NCBI RefSeq assembly: GCF_006228385.1
Contig: NZ_CP039852.1
Span: 1,504,001 to 1,568,000, forward strand
DNA length: 64,000 nucleotides
Source: Salinimonas iocasae
Lineage (GTDB): Bacteria; Pseudomonadota; Gammaproteobacteria; Enterobacterales; Alteromonadaceae
Direction: 5' to 3'
The position numbers were made by a program, and so were the translations under genes. Under the pieces are notes generated by a model that ran no database searches, was not told where the DNA came from, and worked only from the letters and a program-made list of their open reading frames with translations. Positions within the stretch are counted from its first letter, which is position 1, and each line of letters begins with the position of its first letter. Positions 38,977 to 47,012 of this stretch are shown here, in pieces.

Positions 38977-39003
38977 AAAAAAGCGTCTTAAGGCGCTTTT
39001 TTT
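38977..39003 (+). terminator. Intrinsic terminator of the BON gene
   Basis: AAAAAAGCG...CGCTTTTTTT hairpin 13 bases after the stop codon, with a seven-T tail. Confidence 0.9.
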
Positions 39004-39248
39004 ATGTCTTCATCAAACTGTCATTTCATAGTGTAAATATTTCCCTCGGTAAGGAAGAGTTATAGAGAGGCAATTAAGCACCACCACTTTATAGCTCTAC
39101 AACTTTTTCTGTAGCCCACACTTTTACTGGTCTGTATGCTTTTTTACTACTTTTGTATAAGTTGGTGCAATCTTTGTATATATACCTGTAACAAAGACAA
39201 ATTACGTCGTCTTGTCTATCAGGACCGAAACCCGAAAGGATAGGTATC

Positions 39249-39419
39249 ATGAAATTTTTAAAGCCAAAGCGCCAGCCTCAACCTGCAAATCGTTTTCAAA
39301 AATACCTGCAAAGCCAGCCCGTATTTAATTGGTTTGAGCGTTATGAGCAGCCGGTGGTAAATACCGAATACCCGGAAACGCAGAATGCTAATTGGATAGC
39401 CAAGCGAGTAGTCGAATAA
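39249..39419 (+). CDS. Orphan 56-residue small protein
   Basis: Short gene preceded by AAGGAT at a good distance and followed at once by a strong terminator, so it looks like a complete transcription unit. The product starts MKFLKPKRQPQPANRF, is basic at the N-terminus, has a central aromatic stretch (VFNWFERYEQ) and ends NWIAKRVVE. No signal peptide or membrane helix. I do not recognise it. A candidate promoter TTGTAT-N17-GTATAT is at 39154-39182; a weaker sigma-54-like element overlaps at 39163-39178. Confidence 0.6.
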   Translation: MKFLKPKRQPQPANRFQKYLQSQPVFNWFERYEQPVVNTEYPETQNANWIAKRVVE

Positions 39420-39440
39420 ACGCTAAGGTAATTACTCAGT

Positions 39441-39470
39441 GGCAGAGGTCATGCTCTGCCTACTCTTTTT
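39441..39470 (+). terminator. Terminator of the 56-residue gene
   Basis: GGCAGAG-GTCATG-CTCTGCC stem followed by TACTCTTTTT, 21 bases past the stop codon. Confidence 0.88.
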
Positions 39471-39718
39471 ATTGAGCAGCTAACATGTATCACTACTTAC
39501 TTAACAAACATATTATCCAATCTGTATTCTGCGCTCTTGTGCTTATAGCCATATAGGCTCAGCAACTCTCTTTCTTCAGCTTTCGCAAGAACATTTTTCT
39601 GCCCTAAAGCGTGAGCAAAACGATCATAAAATGTTATGCGCCGTATAAATCAACAGGTTACTGACAGTACTCAGGCAACTTACTTGTTGGGATGTAATAT
39701 ATTGATAAGGAACACTGT

Positions 39719-40606
39719 GTGAAGAATTTGTTTTTAAAACATACATTGCTGCTGCTTTTCTTCCTCTCTACTACCGCTTGCACTACCACCGACGAACCGT
39801 CATTCGCACCTGAGGATGCACCTGTTGCCCAAGAGCAACAGCAAAACGAGAATGTCGAAAAACTTCGTTCGGGTAAAGACGTTACGGTTCAGACAAGTCA
39901 GGGGGATATCAGTGTTTCTCCTAATGTTGTAGCAATCACCGATGCGCAAAATAAACAGGGTAATGGTGAAGGCCCGTATTATTACGATCCTTGGGAAGAC
40001 TTCAACCGCGCAATGTTTACTTTCAATAACTATAGCTACGAGTATGTCCTTTACCCGGCAGCACGCGGGTATCGGTATGTAGTGCCTGCTGCCGCCCGCG
40101 ATAAGATTGGTAACGCGTTTGATAATATTCGTGAACCTCTGAACCTGTTAAATAATCTTGCAGCGGGCCAGTTCAGTGAAGCCGGCGCTAACCTGGGCCG
40201 CTTTGCCATCAACTCGACATTAGGACTGTTTGGCCTTTTTGACCCGGCCAAGCATTGGTTTGATATTGACGCGCAACGTCAGACACTGGGCGATACGCTA
40301 CAGCATTATGATGTAGGTGCAGGACCTTATCTGGTACTACCAATTCTGGGCCCCGGGGATTCCCGCAGTGCCTTTTCACTAGTCACAGAAAGCTTTATTC
40401 ACCCCATTGACCAGTTAGTGGATGCGCCCGATTCCTACTATATTCGCTCATTTGACGGGTTCGATGATTATTCTGACCAGGCGGAAACTTACGACGCCTT
40501 GTATAAAAAAGCGGAAGACCCTTATATCTATTTCAGAAACCAGTACATTCAGGGCAAGCGCAGAGACGAATATTTCCAGTACAAGCAGGTCGATGAAGAT
40601 GAATAA
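39719..40606 (+). CDS. mlaA: MlaA/VacJ outer-membrane lipoprotein
   Basis: MlaA sits in the outer membrane with porins and removes mislocalised phospholipid from the outer leaflet for retrograde transport. The 295-residue precursor has a lipobox ending at Cys21 (LSTTAC), a Gln-rich linker, and the MlaA core DPWEDFNRAMFTFNNYSYEYVLYPAARGYR...NIREPLNLLNNLAAGQF, GRFAINSTLGLFGLFDPA and LVLPILGPGDSR. The start is GTG with AAGGA seven bases upstream. Other mla genes are not here; instead an RND exporter overlaps its end. Confidence 0.93.
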   Translation: MKNLFLKHTLLLLFFLSTTACTTTDEPSFAPEDAPVAQEQQQNENVEKLRSGKDVTVQTSQGDISVSPNVVAITDAQNKQGNGEGPYYYDPWEDFNRAMFTFNNYSYEYVLYPAARGYRYVVPAAARDKIGNAFDNIREPLNLLNNLAAGQFSEAGANLGRFAINSTLGLFGLFDPAKHWFDIDAQRQTLGDTLQHYDVGAGPYLVLPILGPGDSRSAFSLVTESFIHPIDQLVDAPDSYYIRSFDGFDDYSDQAETYDALYKKAEDPYIYFRNQYIQGKRRDEYFQYKQVDEDE

Positions 40607-43034
40607 ACTGGCACAGGGAATTGTTAGCGCGCGATGGTTTATCATCCTGGTATTCGCCGCGCTGGTAAGCTTTTTTGGTTATCAGATAGCTAATTTTAAA
40701 ATTGATGCATCTGCTGACACTTTACTGGTTAAAAATAACAAGCTCTATATTCAGAACCAGGTAGTCAATGAAACATTTTCTCCCGATGAATTTATTCTGC
40801 TTGCCTATCAGCCAAAAAATCACGCGCTATTCAGTAACCAGACCTTTGAAGATATCAAAAAGCTCTCTGAGGAAATAAAAAGCATAGAGCGAGTCGAAAA
40901 CGTAACATCAATTCTTTCAGTGCCATTGATTAACGATGCTTCTGCACTAACGGGTAATAGTGACGTTAATGCGCTGACCTGGCTTGAGCAGCGATACAGT
41001 CCATCCCGTATGAAAAGTATGGTGGAAGGGCATCCGATTTTCACGGATTTACTGGTTAATCGGCAGGGGACAGCCACGGCTATCCAGGTGGTATTTAAGC
41101 CCGATCCTGAGCTTACAAAGCTGGATAACCAGATTACTAATATACAGAAACAGGCGCTGGACGGACCGTTATCTGAAGAGCAACAAGCGCAGATAAATGC
41201 TTTACAGGCGCAGGCCGACCCAATTCGACAACAACTGACAAAAACGCGTAAAAAAGAAATAGCGCAGTTGAATGAGATTACCGAGCAGGTAGAGACTCGG
41301 GCGAATACCTACATGGGTGGTTCGTACGTAGTAGGTCAGCACCTTATTGATATTATCCAGTCTGATCTGAAAATATTCGGTAGCGCAATAGCCGGTGTAG
41401 TCGCACTATTACTTCTGCTTTTGTTCAGAACCCTTCGCTGGGTTATCTTTCCCCTGGGCGCTTGCGCGGTGAGCGTTACGCTGACTATGGGTCTGTTTGG
41501 TTGGCTGGATATGCGTACCACTGTTCTGTCAGCGAACTTTATCGCTTTGCAGCTCATTCTGACCCTTGCCGTTATGATTCACCTTATTGGCGCCTACCGG
41601 GAAATCAGCCGCGATAATGCCGGCTTGAGTCAGTCCGAACGCATTATCGAAACCCTGAAGGAAAAACTGGCACCGTGTTTCTACGCCACACTGACTACCT
41701 CAGTGGGTTTTGGGTCATTGATTTTCAGCGGGCTTCAGCCAGTAGTAGATTTTGGCTATATGATGCTTAGCGCTATGGTAATTACCATGGTAGTCAGCTT
41801 ACTCTTATTTCCGGCAATTCTGACGTTTTTGCCGGCAAAAAAGGAACAACAAGAATACCGATTTATTACCGGCATACTGAATGGAATGAGAAAGCTGAAT
41901 CTTGCTGCGCCTAAGTCGGTCATCGCTGTCATGCTCATAATCTTTCTGGGTATGGCTGCCGGGATTTCCCGCCTGAACGTCGAAAACTCATTTATCGATT
42001 ATTTTGCTAAAGATACTACCGTCTATCAGGAGCTGGCTTTTATTGATCAGGAGTTCGGCGGCTCAACCCCATTGGATATTATCCTTGATATCGGCGAAGC
42101 AAACGAGAAAGAACAATTGATACTGACCGCTAACACAGTTGGGCAGCTTCAGTTAGTGCAGGCTGCGGTAGATGCGTTTGAAGCAACAGGTAGTGTTACG
42201 TCGGTGGTTAACTTTACCGAATTAGCTAAACAGCTTAACGACGGTAAACCACTAACCGAATATGAATTGACGACTATTTATCGCTTGCTTGATGAAAAGG
42301 TCGTTAACCAATTAATAGGCTCTTACTTTTCAGCAGAAGATGAGCAGTTAAGGATCTCAGTTCGCATTCAGGATACCACTGAAGGCCTGCAGCGCGACCA
42401 GTTGATGGAAAATCTGAGAAATGACATTCAAGCAGTAGGGGTAGATAAGGAAGATGTAACGCTCACCAACCTGTTTGTTTTGTACCAGGATATTCTTAGC
42501 CGATTGTTTGATTCTCAGATTACTACGCTCGGCATTGTCTATGTTGTTCTTGGTTTAGTATTACTGGCTATCTTCCGGTCTATCAAAATTGCCCTCATTG
42601 CATTGGTGCCCAATGTACTGACCACGCTGGGTATACTGGGTTTGATAGGGTGGTTAGGAATGCCACTGGACATAATGACCATCACTATCGCCGCTATTGC
42701 AATGGGTATTGCAGTGGATGATACCATTCACTTCCTGCACGCCTGGTTACAGGGAAGAGAAGAGGGTAGTGATAATACTCAGGCTGAACGGGCGAGTCGT
42801 GCGGCTTTCGGGCATACCGGACTCGCGTTGATGTTCACAACAACTATTATTGCAGTTGGCTTTTCATTGTTTGGCTTCTCTAACTTTATACCAAGCGTAA
42901 ACTTTGGTTTTCTGACAGCAACGGCAATGGTTATGGCACTGGTGACAGATGTCACATTGTTACCGGCACTGCTTAATAAATTTGTTGCTAAAGAAAACCC
43001 TTCACAAGCACAACAGTCTTACTCTCAGGCCTGA
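40599..43034 (+). CDS. RND-superfamily (MMPL/HpnN-like) exporter
   Basis: Large inner-membrane protein of about 811 residues with the two-fold RND plan: TM1, a periplasmic loop, TM2-6, then TM7, a second loop and TM8-12. The first loop contains a Gln-rich coiled coil (about residues 175-230). The motif AMGIAVDDTIHFLHAW in the second half carries the Asp pair used for proton coupling. Relatives move lipids or hopanoids. The start overlaps the mlaA stop, with ATG at 40593 or 40599; I prefer 40599 for spacing from CAGG. Coupling to mlaA suggests a lipid role (inference). Confidence 0.88.
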   Translation: MNKLAQGIVSARWFIILVFAALVSFFGYQIANFKIDASADTLLVKNNKLYIQNQVVNETFSPDEFILLAYQPKNHALFSNQTFEDIKKLSEEIKSIERVENVTSILSVPLINDASALTGNSDVNALTWLEQRYSPSRMKSMVEGHPIFTDLLVNRQGTATAIQVVFKPDPELTKLDNQITNIQKQALDGPLSEEQQAQINALQAQADPIRQQLTKTRKKEIAQLNEITEQVETRANTYMGGSYVVGQHLIDIIQSDLKIFGSAIAGVVALLLLLLFRTLRWVIFPLGACAVSVTLTMGLFGWLDMRTTVLSANFIALQLILTLAVMIHLIGAYREISRDNAGLSQSERIIETLKEKLAPCFYATLTTSVGFGSLIFSGLQPVVDFGYMMLSAMVITMVVSLLLFPAILTFLPAKKEQQEYRFITGILNGMRKLNLAAPKSVIAVMLIIFLGMAAGISRLNVENSFIDYFAKDTTVYQELAFIDQEFGGSTPLDIILDIGEANEKEQLILTANTVGQLQLVQAAVDAFEATGSVTSVVNFTELAKQLNDGKPLTEYELTTIYRLLDEKVVNQLIGSYFSAEDEQLRISVRIQDTTEGLQRDQLMENLRNDIQAVGVDKEDVTLTNLFVLYQDILSRLFDSQITTLGIVYVVLGLVLLAIFRSIKIALIALVPNVLTTLGILGLIGWLGMPLDIMTITIAAIAMGIAVDDTIHFLHAWLQGREEGSDNTQAERASRAAFGHTGLALMFTTTIIAVGFSLFGFSNFIPSVNFGFLTATAMVMALVTDVTLLPALLNKFVAKENPSQAQQSYSQA

Positions 43035-43038
43035 ATGC

Positions 43039-43090
43039 GCAAACAGTTGGAGGGCAGGTGGATGATTCCATATGCCCTCCAACTGTTTGC
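43039..43090 (+). repeat. Long perfect hairpin after the RND exporter gene
   Basis: An 18-base perfect inverted repeat beginning GCAAACAGTTGG (43039-43056 and 43073-43090) with a 16-base centre starts 4 bases past the stop codon. No T-run follows on either strand, so it is not a typical intrinsic terminator. Confidence 0.75.
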
Positions 43091-43457
43091 AAAGCAGGCT
43101 ATACCACATGTTGGTCTTATAGCGTTGTGATAATTTCCTTTCCCTTTCTCATTGCGCCTTACAGTACATCATCGCATTATCGAGATGATGGGGCTCGTAT
43201 CGGCCGCTCTTTCGAATTGAAAGTATGCGCACGTAAAACAATTAGAATGATGAGATAGTAGCGTGTAGTACTTCAGTACTGATATGGCGCGATGGCACGA
43301 ATTGCAGTAAGCATATAAATTCATCGTACACAATTCCCCGGCACCGATTTGGACGGTTGCGACACAGGCAAATCAGCTGCGCCTTCAGATACGCATTGTT
43401 GAAGAATTAAATAGCCAGAGCTGGTAGCTCAATTGAATGCGTTAAATTTAGGCACAA
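43091..43457. other. Gap between the exporter and the acidic lipoprotein gene
   Basis: About 370 bases with no convincing gene. A compact repeat AGTACTTCAGTACT is near 43268-43281. A small RNA running toward the terminator at 43458-43482 is possible but nothing positive supports it. Confidence 0.4.
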
Positions 43458-43482
43458 AAAAACCCGGCATAGCCGGGTTTTT
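43458..43482 (-). terminator. Terminator of the acidic lipoprotein gene
   Basis: ACCCGGC / GCCGGGT stem with seven T on the minus-strand side and five T on the plus side. It would work in both directions; the annotated user is the minus-strand lipoprotein operon. Confidence 0.9.
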
Positions 43483-43496
43483 ACTATAGATGCAGA

Positions 43497-43721
43497 TTAA
43501 CAATCGTCGTCTTCTGCATCCATACCTTCTTTCACGTCTTCACAGGTATCTTCAACAGCGTTACCTGCGTCTTCCATTGAGTCTTCCATTGAATCACTGG
43601 CTTCTGACATGGTTTCGTCAAGCTCTTCACCCGCGTTTTCTGCACCGCCGTCATCGCACGCAGCTACTGACAGAGCGAACATACCCACGAAAAGAGTTTT
43701 TAATAGATTTTTGTACGACAT
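43497..43721 (-). CDS. Small acidic lipoprotein
   Basis: A 74-residue precursor with lipobox LSVAAC (Cys22), then a mature chain of about 53 residues that is almost all Asp, Glu, Ser, Ala and Met (DETMSEASDSMEDSMEDAGNAVED) plus two further Cys. Two adjacent ATG codons exist; the second has better spacing from AAGGA. I know no function; small acidic lipoproteins of this kind are often stress induced. It follows the DUF1328 gene 25 bases downstream on the same strand. Confidence 0.8.
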   Translation of the reverse strand: MSYKNLLKTLFVGMFALSVAACDDGGAENAGEELDETMSEASDSMEDSMEDAGNAVEDTCEDVKEGMDAEDDDC

Positions 43722-43746
43722 CATAGTCCTTGCTCCTTAAACTTAA

Positions 43747-43923
43747 TTATACTTTCGGCGATTTGCCGCGTAATGCATTAGCAATTAGTGAAATCACCAA
43801 AAGCGCTACAAAAACAAAAAACAAAAATTGGGCAATGCCTGTTGCTGCACCAGCAATGCCACCGAAGCCAAAAACTGCTGCAATAATGGCAATGATAAAG
43901 AATGTAATAGCCCAACCTAGCAT
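43747..43923 (-). CDS. DUF1328 (YtjA-like) small membrane protein
   Basis: 58 residues starting [25 protein letters not shown], with two membrane helices and a basic C-terminus (LRGKSPKV). The sequence has the DUF1328 pattern known from E. coli YtjA, a small inner-membrane protein often linked with stress genes. GAGGAT lies about six bases before the ATG. A sigma-54-like element is at 43968-43983. It heads a two-gene operon with the acidic lipoprotein. Confidence 0.88.
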   Translation of the reverse strand: MLGWAITFFIIAIIAAVFGFGGIAGAATGIAQFLFFVFVALLVISLIANALRGKSPKV

Positions 43924-43967
43924 GAGATTATCCTCGTTTTGCTTCCATTGAATGTCCCTTAAGCTAA

Positions 43968-43983
43968 TGCGGGTTTCATGCCA
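43968..43983 (-). promoter_or_regulatory. Possible sigma-54 promoter of the DUF1328-lipoprotein operon
   Basis: On the minus strand TGGCATGAAACCCGCA has a perfect TGGCAYR half and the GG-N10-GC spacing, with two mismatches (CC for TT) in the -12 half. It lies 45 bases upstream of the start codon. Confidence 0.45.
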
Positions 43984-44165
43984 ATGATTAAGTGATTGAA
44001 TAAAATGATTTTTTTATGTTATTTCAAATAAAAAGTACAAATTATTCATCACTCTTACAGGTGATTTGCAGTTTTTACACAAGAGGCGGTGATTTTGTTC
44101 ATTTCAGCAAGCAAAAAATTTGCTGACTGGTACACTAACCGTCTTATTTTCCAAATGAATTTGAT

Positions 44166-44804
44166 ATGACCAAACAAAATTCAGCGTTTATCGGATTGAT
44201 GCAGCGTGCCAGGAATGTCAAACGCTGGCCCCTTATGGCCCAGTTTCAGGAAGAGATGCTTTCCACACATATATATGAAGCGTCGATGATTGCTCATATG
44301 CTCGGAGCTATTGCAGCAGATGTGTTCGGTGAAGACGTTACTCCTGACAGGGTTGCTGCTATGGCAATATTCCACGAAGGTAGCGAGATTGCCGGGATGA
44401 GCGATATTCCAAGTCCGGTAAAATATCACGATCCGGAAACAACTGCAGCAATCAAAAAGCTGGAACGACGATTTGAAAGTATGTTAATTCAAACGTTGCC
44501 AGATGCACTGAAAGCCCGGTACGAACCGTTGATCCAGCAAGATAAAGAAGACATGCATGTGCGATTGGCGAAAGCCGCAGATGTTCTCTGTGCCTATCTT
44601 AAATGTGAGTATGAGATGTCAAAGTCGAACAGCGAGTTTTCAAATGCGATGGAAGAAATGGAAATGCAGCTGAAGAAATATCGTGAAATGCACCAGTGTG
44701 TAGACTATTTTTGTAAAGTATTTCTGGAAGGGGCTAAGGGCACCCTTGACGAACAGACTCGGGATTTAGACTGGGTGGAAAACGCGAATAATGTTCACCT
44801 GTAA
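44166..44804 (+). CDS. YfbR-like 5'-deoxynucleotidase with altered HD motif
   Basis: 212 residues aligning through their length with E. coli YfbR, an HD-domain phosphohydrolase that removes phosphate from deoxynucleoside 5'-monophosphates. Conserved: RWPLM (Arg20-Trp21), first metal His35 (STHIYEASMIAH), IPSPVKY, and the last metal Asp139 (KAADVLCAYLKC). Odd: the HD pair itself reads His70-Glu71 (IFHEGSEIAG) instead of His-Asp. The Glu could still bind metal, or specificity may have changed. Monocistronic; converges on the DUF2383 gene. Confidence 0.87.
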   Translation: MTKQNSAFIGLMQRARNVKRWPLMAQFQEEMLSTHIYEASMIAHMLGAIAADVFGEDVTPDRVAAMAIFHEGSEIAGMSDIPSPVKYHDPETTAAIKKLERRFESMLIQTLPDALKARYEPLIQQDKEDMHVRLAKAADVLCAYLKCEYEMSKSNSEFSNAMEEMEMQLKKYREMHQCVDYFCKVFLEGAKGTLDEQTRDLDWVENANNVHL

Positions 44805-44805
44805 G

Positions 44806-44832
44806 TAAAAAAGCCGATAATTTATATCGGCT
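44806..44832 (-). terminator. Terminator of the DUF2383 gene
   Basis: AGCCGATA / TATCGGCT stem with a run of T on the minus-strand side, shortly after the stop codon. It can also fold for the convergent YfbR-like transcript. Confidence 0.85.
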
Positions 44833-44849
44833 CTAACATCCGTTAGTAT

Positions 44850-45299
44850 TTAGCACGCAGTAGCGTGTTGAAGAGAGTGCATCTCGTCATGACATTGCTG
44901 CATTCTTGTTCTTATGCGCCTGAGCTCACACGCATAATGCTGTGGCGGATTTGTTTCTAACGCGCTGTCAATCACACGTAGTACTTGTGCTTCAACATCT
45001 TCAAGTTGCTCGAGTTGAATATGATCATCGTGCGAGTCCAGCGTTTTTTCCAGTCGCTTATACGTGCTTCGGAATTTGATAATCCAGTCGGGATCATTTG
45101 TATCCCGCTGACTTGCCTCTGCCATATAAGGCCTGAGTGCTGTAACGGCTTGTTGTTTTTCGTCAATCATACGCTGAAACATCGCCTGGATATGCTGGCC
45201 CGAGACTTTGCTAATACCATACTTATAGAACTCGATGCCACCAATTAATACCTTAACAATGTCAGATACTTTTTCGACATTCGCCGGTAACTGATTCAT
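44850..45299 (-). CDS. PA2169/DUF2383-like four-helix-bundle protein
   Basis: A 149-residue soluble protein predicted as a ferritin-like helical bundle: VEKVSDIVKVLIGGIEFYKYGISKVSGQHIQAMFQRMIDEKQQAVTALRPYM followed by a pair of helices ending in a Cys- and His-containing tail (QHYACELRRIRTRMQQCHDEMHSLQHATAC). The pattern matches DUF2383, though clear diiron ligands are not obvious. I start at ATG 45299, which has AGGAG at ideal spacing; the longer frame from 45380 is unsupported and crosses a promoter-like element. Function unknown; relatives are stress induced. Confidence 0.75.
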   Translation of the reverse strand: MNQLPANVEKVSDIVKVLIGGIEFYKYGISKVSGQHIQAMFQRMIDEKQQAVTALRPYMAEASQRDTNDPDWIIKFRSTYKRLEKTLDSHDDHIQLEQLEDVEAQVLRVIDSALETNPPQHYACELRRIRTRMQQCHDEMHSLQHATAC

Positions 45300-45361
45300 T
45301 TCTTCTCCTGTAAGAAAATAGGGCGACGGTTGATACTTTAAATGCATAACTAGTCCTGTTA

Positions 45362-45377
45362 TGCATGAGATGTTCCA
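45362..45377 (-). promoter_or_regulatory. Possible sigma-54 promoter of the DUF2383 gene
   Basis: On the minus strand TGGAACATCTCATGCA keeps GG-N10-GC and differs from the consensus at two positions. It lies about 63 bases upstream of the chosen start codon. Confidence 0.45.
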
Positions 45378-45628
45378 CACCTATCATTTTGAATCGTACT
45401 GGGAATATAAATTTTAGCTTAATAATCAGTAGTCTATGAATTTTACACTGTATTTATCAACGCTGAGGAGCTTCTCGTCCTTTCACACTAAGAAGTTTTT
45501 TCTAACTGCTTGTAAAAGAGAAACGTCAAATTCGACTTTTATGGTGCCAACAAGTCAGGGGAAATCCGTCGTAAATACTGGAGCGCAGGAAAAACAACCG
45601 AAACAAAGAGCGTATAGCGATAGACATT
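45378..45628. other. Gap between the DUF2383 and lipoprotein genes
   Basis: Promoter-side spacer for the DUF2383 gene. It contains CCTT-N7-AAGA at 45479-45493, a near match to the repeats seen upstream of two other units. A 64-codon plus-strand frame here has no ribosome site or recognisable features. Confidence 0.4.
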
Positions 45629-45652
45629 AAAAAAGCCGCGATTGCGGCTTTT
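45629..45652 (-). terminator. Terminator of the yqjD-like operon
   Basis: AAAAGCCGC-GATT-GCGGCTTTT; the T side follows on the minus strand. The first bases of the stem overlap the stop codon of the last gene. Confidence 0.9.
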
Positions 45653-46229
45653 ACGGGTTGACGATTTCAGTCAGCCTGGATATTACTTTCTGCACCTCGA
45701 ACGCATTGTCCCCGGTGCTCACCTGGCTATTACCCATTCGCGCTACGATAGAGTAATACACATCCTGAGTCTTAGCTTCTTCCATTCTTAAGTCACTGTC
45801 ACTGACTTCAAAAGGCTGAGCGACATCGTTACAACCAGACATTGTGCATTGCTCTTCCTTAAGTACCGGGGGCAACGTATTCTTTTTGTCTTTCACTACT
45901 CTTTGAGTAATGTTCGCCTTTCGCTCAATATCCGTTTTAACTACCGCTACCCAGGAATACCCCTGCTCACTGGCAATTTGTGCGGCGCGATAAAGCGTAT
46001 ACTCCTGCACAAGATCTGCCGGTGTATCTTCACCTGCTTTAAACATAACGCGGTAACGGGAATCATCAAGCTGAACGCTTGAATAACCGTAAGCGTCAGC
46101 ACTTTTAGCCGCTTTATAGGGAGTAGGGCCAGATGCAGAAAAACTGCTACAAGCACTCATTACAGTCGCTAATACAGACGCTGCAACAAATGCTTTAGCA
46201 GTTTTTTTTACGTCAGAATGTACTGCCAT
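45651..46229 (-). CDS. CC0125/CC1285-like lipoprotein
   Basis: 192-residue lipoprotein precursor with lipobox VMSAC (Cys27). The mature part has the recognisable pattern GPTPYKAAKSADAYGYSSVQLDDSRYRVMFKAGEDTPADLVQEYTLYRAAQIASEQGYSWVAVV seen in the CC0125/CC1285 family, plus a two-Cys insert (CTMSGC). Function unknown. It is the last gene of the DUF883 operon, 11 bases after the YqjK-like gene. Confidence 0.75.
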   Translation of the reverse strand: MAVHSDVKKTAKAFVAASVLATVMSACSSFSASGPTPYKAAKSADAYGYSSVQLDDSRYRVMFKAGEDTPADLVQEYTLYRAAQIASEQGYSWVAVVKTDIERKANITQRVVKDKKNTLPPVLKEEQCTMSGCNDVAQPFEVSDSDLRMEEAKTQDVYYSIVARMGNSQVSTGDNAFEVQKVISRLTEIVNP

Positions 46230-46240
46230 GTGTCACCTTA

Positions 46241-46492
46241 TCAGGCTATAAAATTAAAAAACGCCGTTCTGGCAAATGTTATTAATGCATGCTTTCGTTT
46301 CGACTCAGGATTACTGGTTGTAACACCTTTAAATGCACCGTAACCAAACATACCTAATAAAACAGACGGTTTCGCCATAATAAGTCTGGATTTGTGCTTT
46401 ACATCATCCATTGCCTGGTGCGCGTCATTACGAACCCTGGTGTAATCAAGGTGCGACTGCTCGACTGAGCGTAATTCCTTACTCAGAAACAT
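46241..46492 (-). CDS. YqjK-like small protein
   Basis: 83 residues, basic, with a weak central hydrophobic stretch (KPSVLLGMFGYGAFKGVTT). Sequence similarity to E. coli YqjK is too low to assert by eye; the assignment rests on its position after YqjD- and YqjE-like genes, its size and its charge pattern. I start at ATG 46492, one base after the upstream stop codon and nine bases after AAGGA, so translation is probably coupled. Confidence 0.6.
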   Translation of the reverse strand: MFLSKELRSVEQSHLDYTRVRNDAHQAMDDVKHKSRLIMAKPSVLLGMFGYGAFKGVTTSNPESKRKHALITFARTAFFNFIA

Positions 46493-46493
46493 G

Positions 46494-47006
46494 TTAGCGG
46501 TCCTTATCTGATTGTGGCGCTTCAACGCCCGCGTGGCCGGTTAATGCTTTCCAGACAGGTCGGATTGATATGTACCTGTAGGTATCTAACACCATCTTTG
46601 CAAAGAAAGCTATCATTATACCGTTCATCGCTAGCAAAATAAGTGTTGTGAGAGCAAGATGTAGACCTGAACGATCCAAAGCGACACCAATAGCTGCGTT
46701 GATAATAATCCAGCAAATACATGAAAGCACGAATGCCCCACCAAGCCCGATAGCAGTTACTATAGCAGACTTTTTAACAAGGGCGGTTTCGCTCGAAACT
46801 ACATCAGATAACGCCGCAAGCTGCGCTTTTTTCGCACTAAACAGGTGCTTGTAAGCCTCGAAAGCTTCATGAAATGTAGTATCTTCTGCGGTGGAGTGTT
46901 CAGGTACACACGCTAGCGCCCAACCAGTGTCTCTGGTGGGGCGAAGCGAGACAGGCCCATGCGGCCTGAACGATGCTTGTGTAAAATCGGCCATACCTGG
47001 CTGCAT
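46494..47006 (-). CDS. YqjE-like (holin superfamily III) membrane protein
   Basis: 170 residues; after a long polar N-terminus (about 85 residues) come two membrane helices (KKSAIVTAIGLGGAFVLSCICWIIINAAIGVAL and LALTTLILLAMNGIMIAFFAKMVL) separated by a short loop, the plan of YqjE/actinobacterial holin-X proteins. Position between YqjD- and YqjK-like genes supports this. Two starts are possible (47006 and 46994); neither has a strong ribosome site, and the upstream stop is only 6 bases away. Confidence 0.7.
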   Translation of the reverse strand: MQPGMADFTQASFRPHGPVSLRPTRDTGWALACVPEHSTAEDTTFHEAFEAYKHLFSAKKAQLAALSDVVSSETALVKKSAIVTAIGLGGAFVLSCICWIIINAAIGVALDRSGLHLALTTLILLAMNGIMIAFFAKMVLDTYRYISIRPVWKALTGHAGVEAPQSDKDR

Positions 47007-47012
47007 CGTCTG

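Noticed and set aside
39485..39556. 23-codon frame encoding a short hydrophobic peptide after the 56-residue gene
   Set aside because: Toxin-like length and hydrophobic end, but weak ribosome site, no antisense RNA signal and it lies past a terminator.
43293..43306. TGGCAC followed by TTGCA, resembling a sigma-54 promoter
   Set aside because: The halves are separated by 3 bases instead of 5, and no gene follows on that strand.
43091..43457. Possible small RNA in the gap before the bidirectional terminator
   Set aside because: Only a terminator supports it; no promoter or conserved fold could be identified by eye.
45436..45630. 64-codon plus-strand frame
   Set aside because: No ribosome site, no recognisable features, runs into a terminator for the opposite strand.
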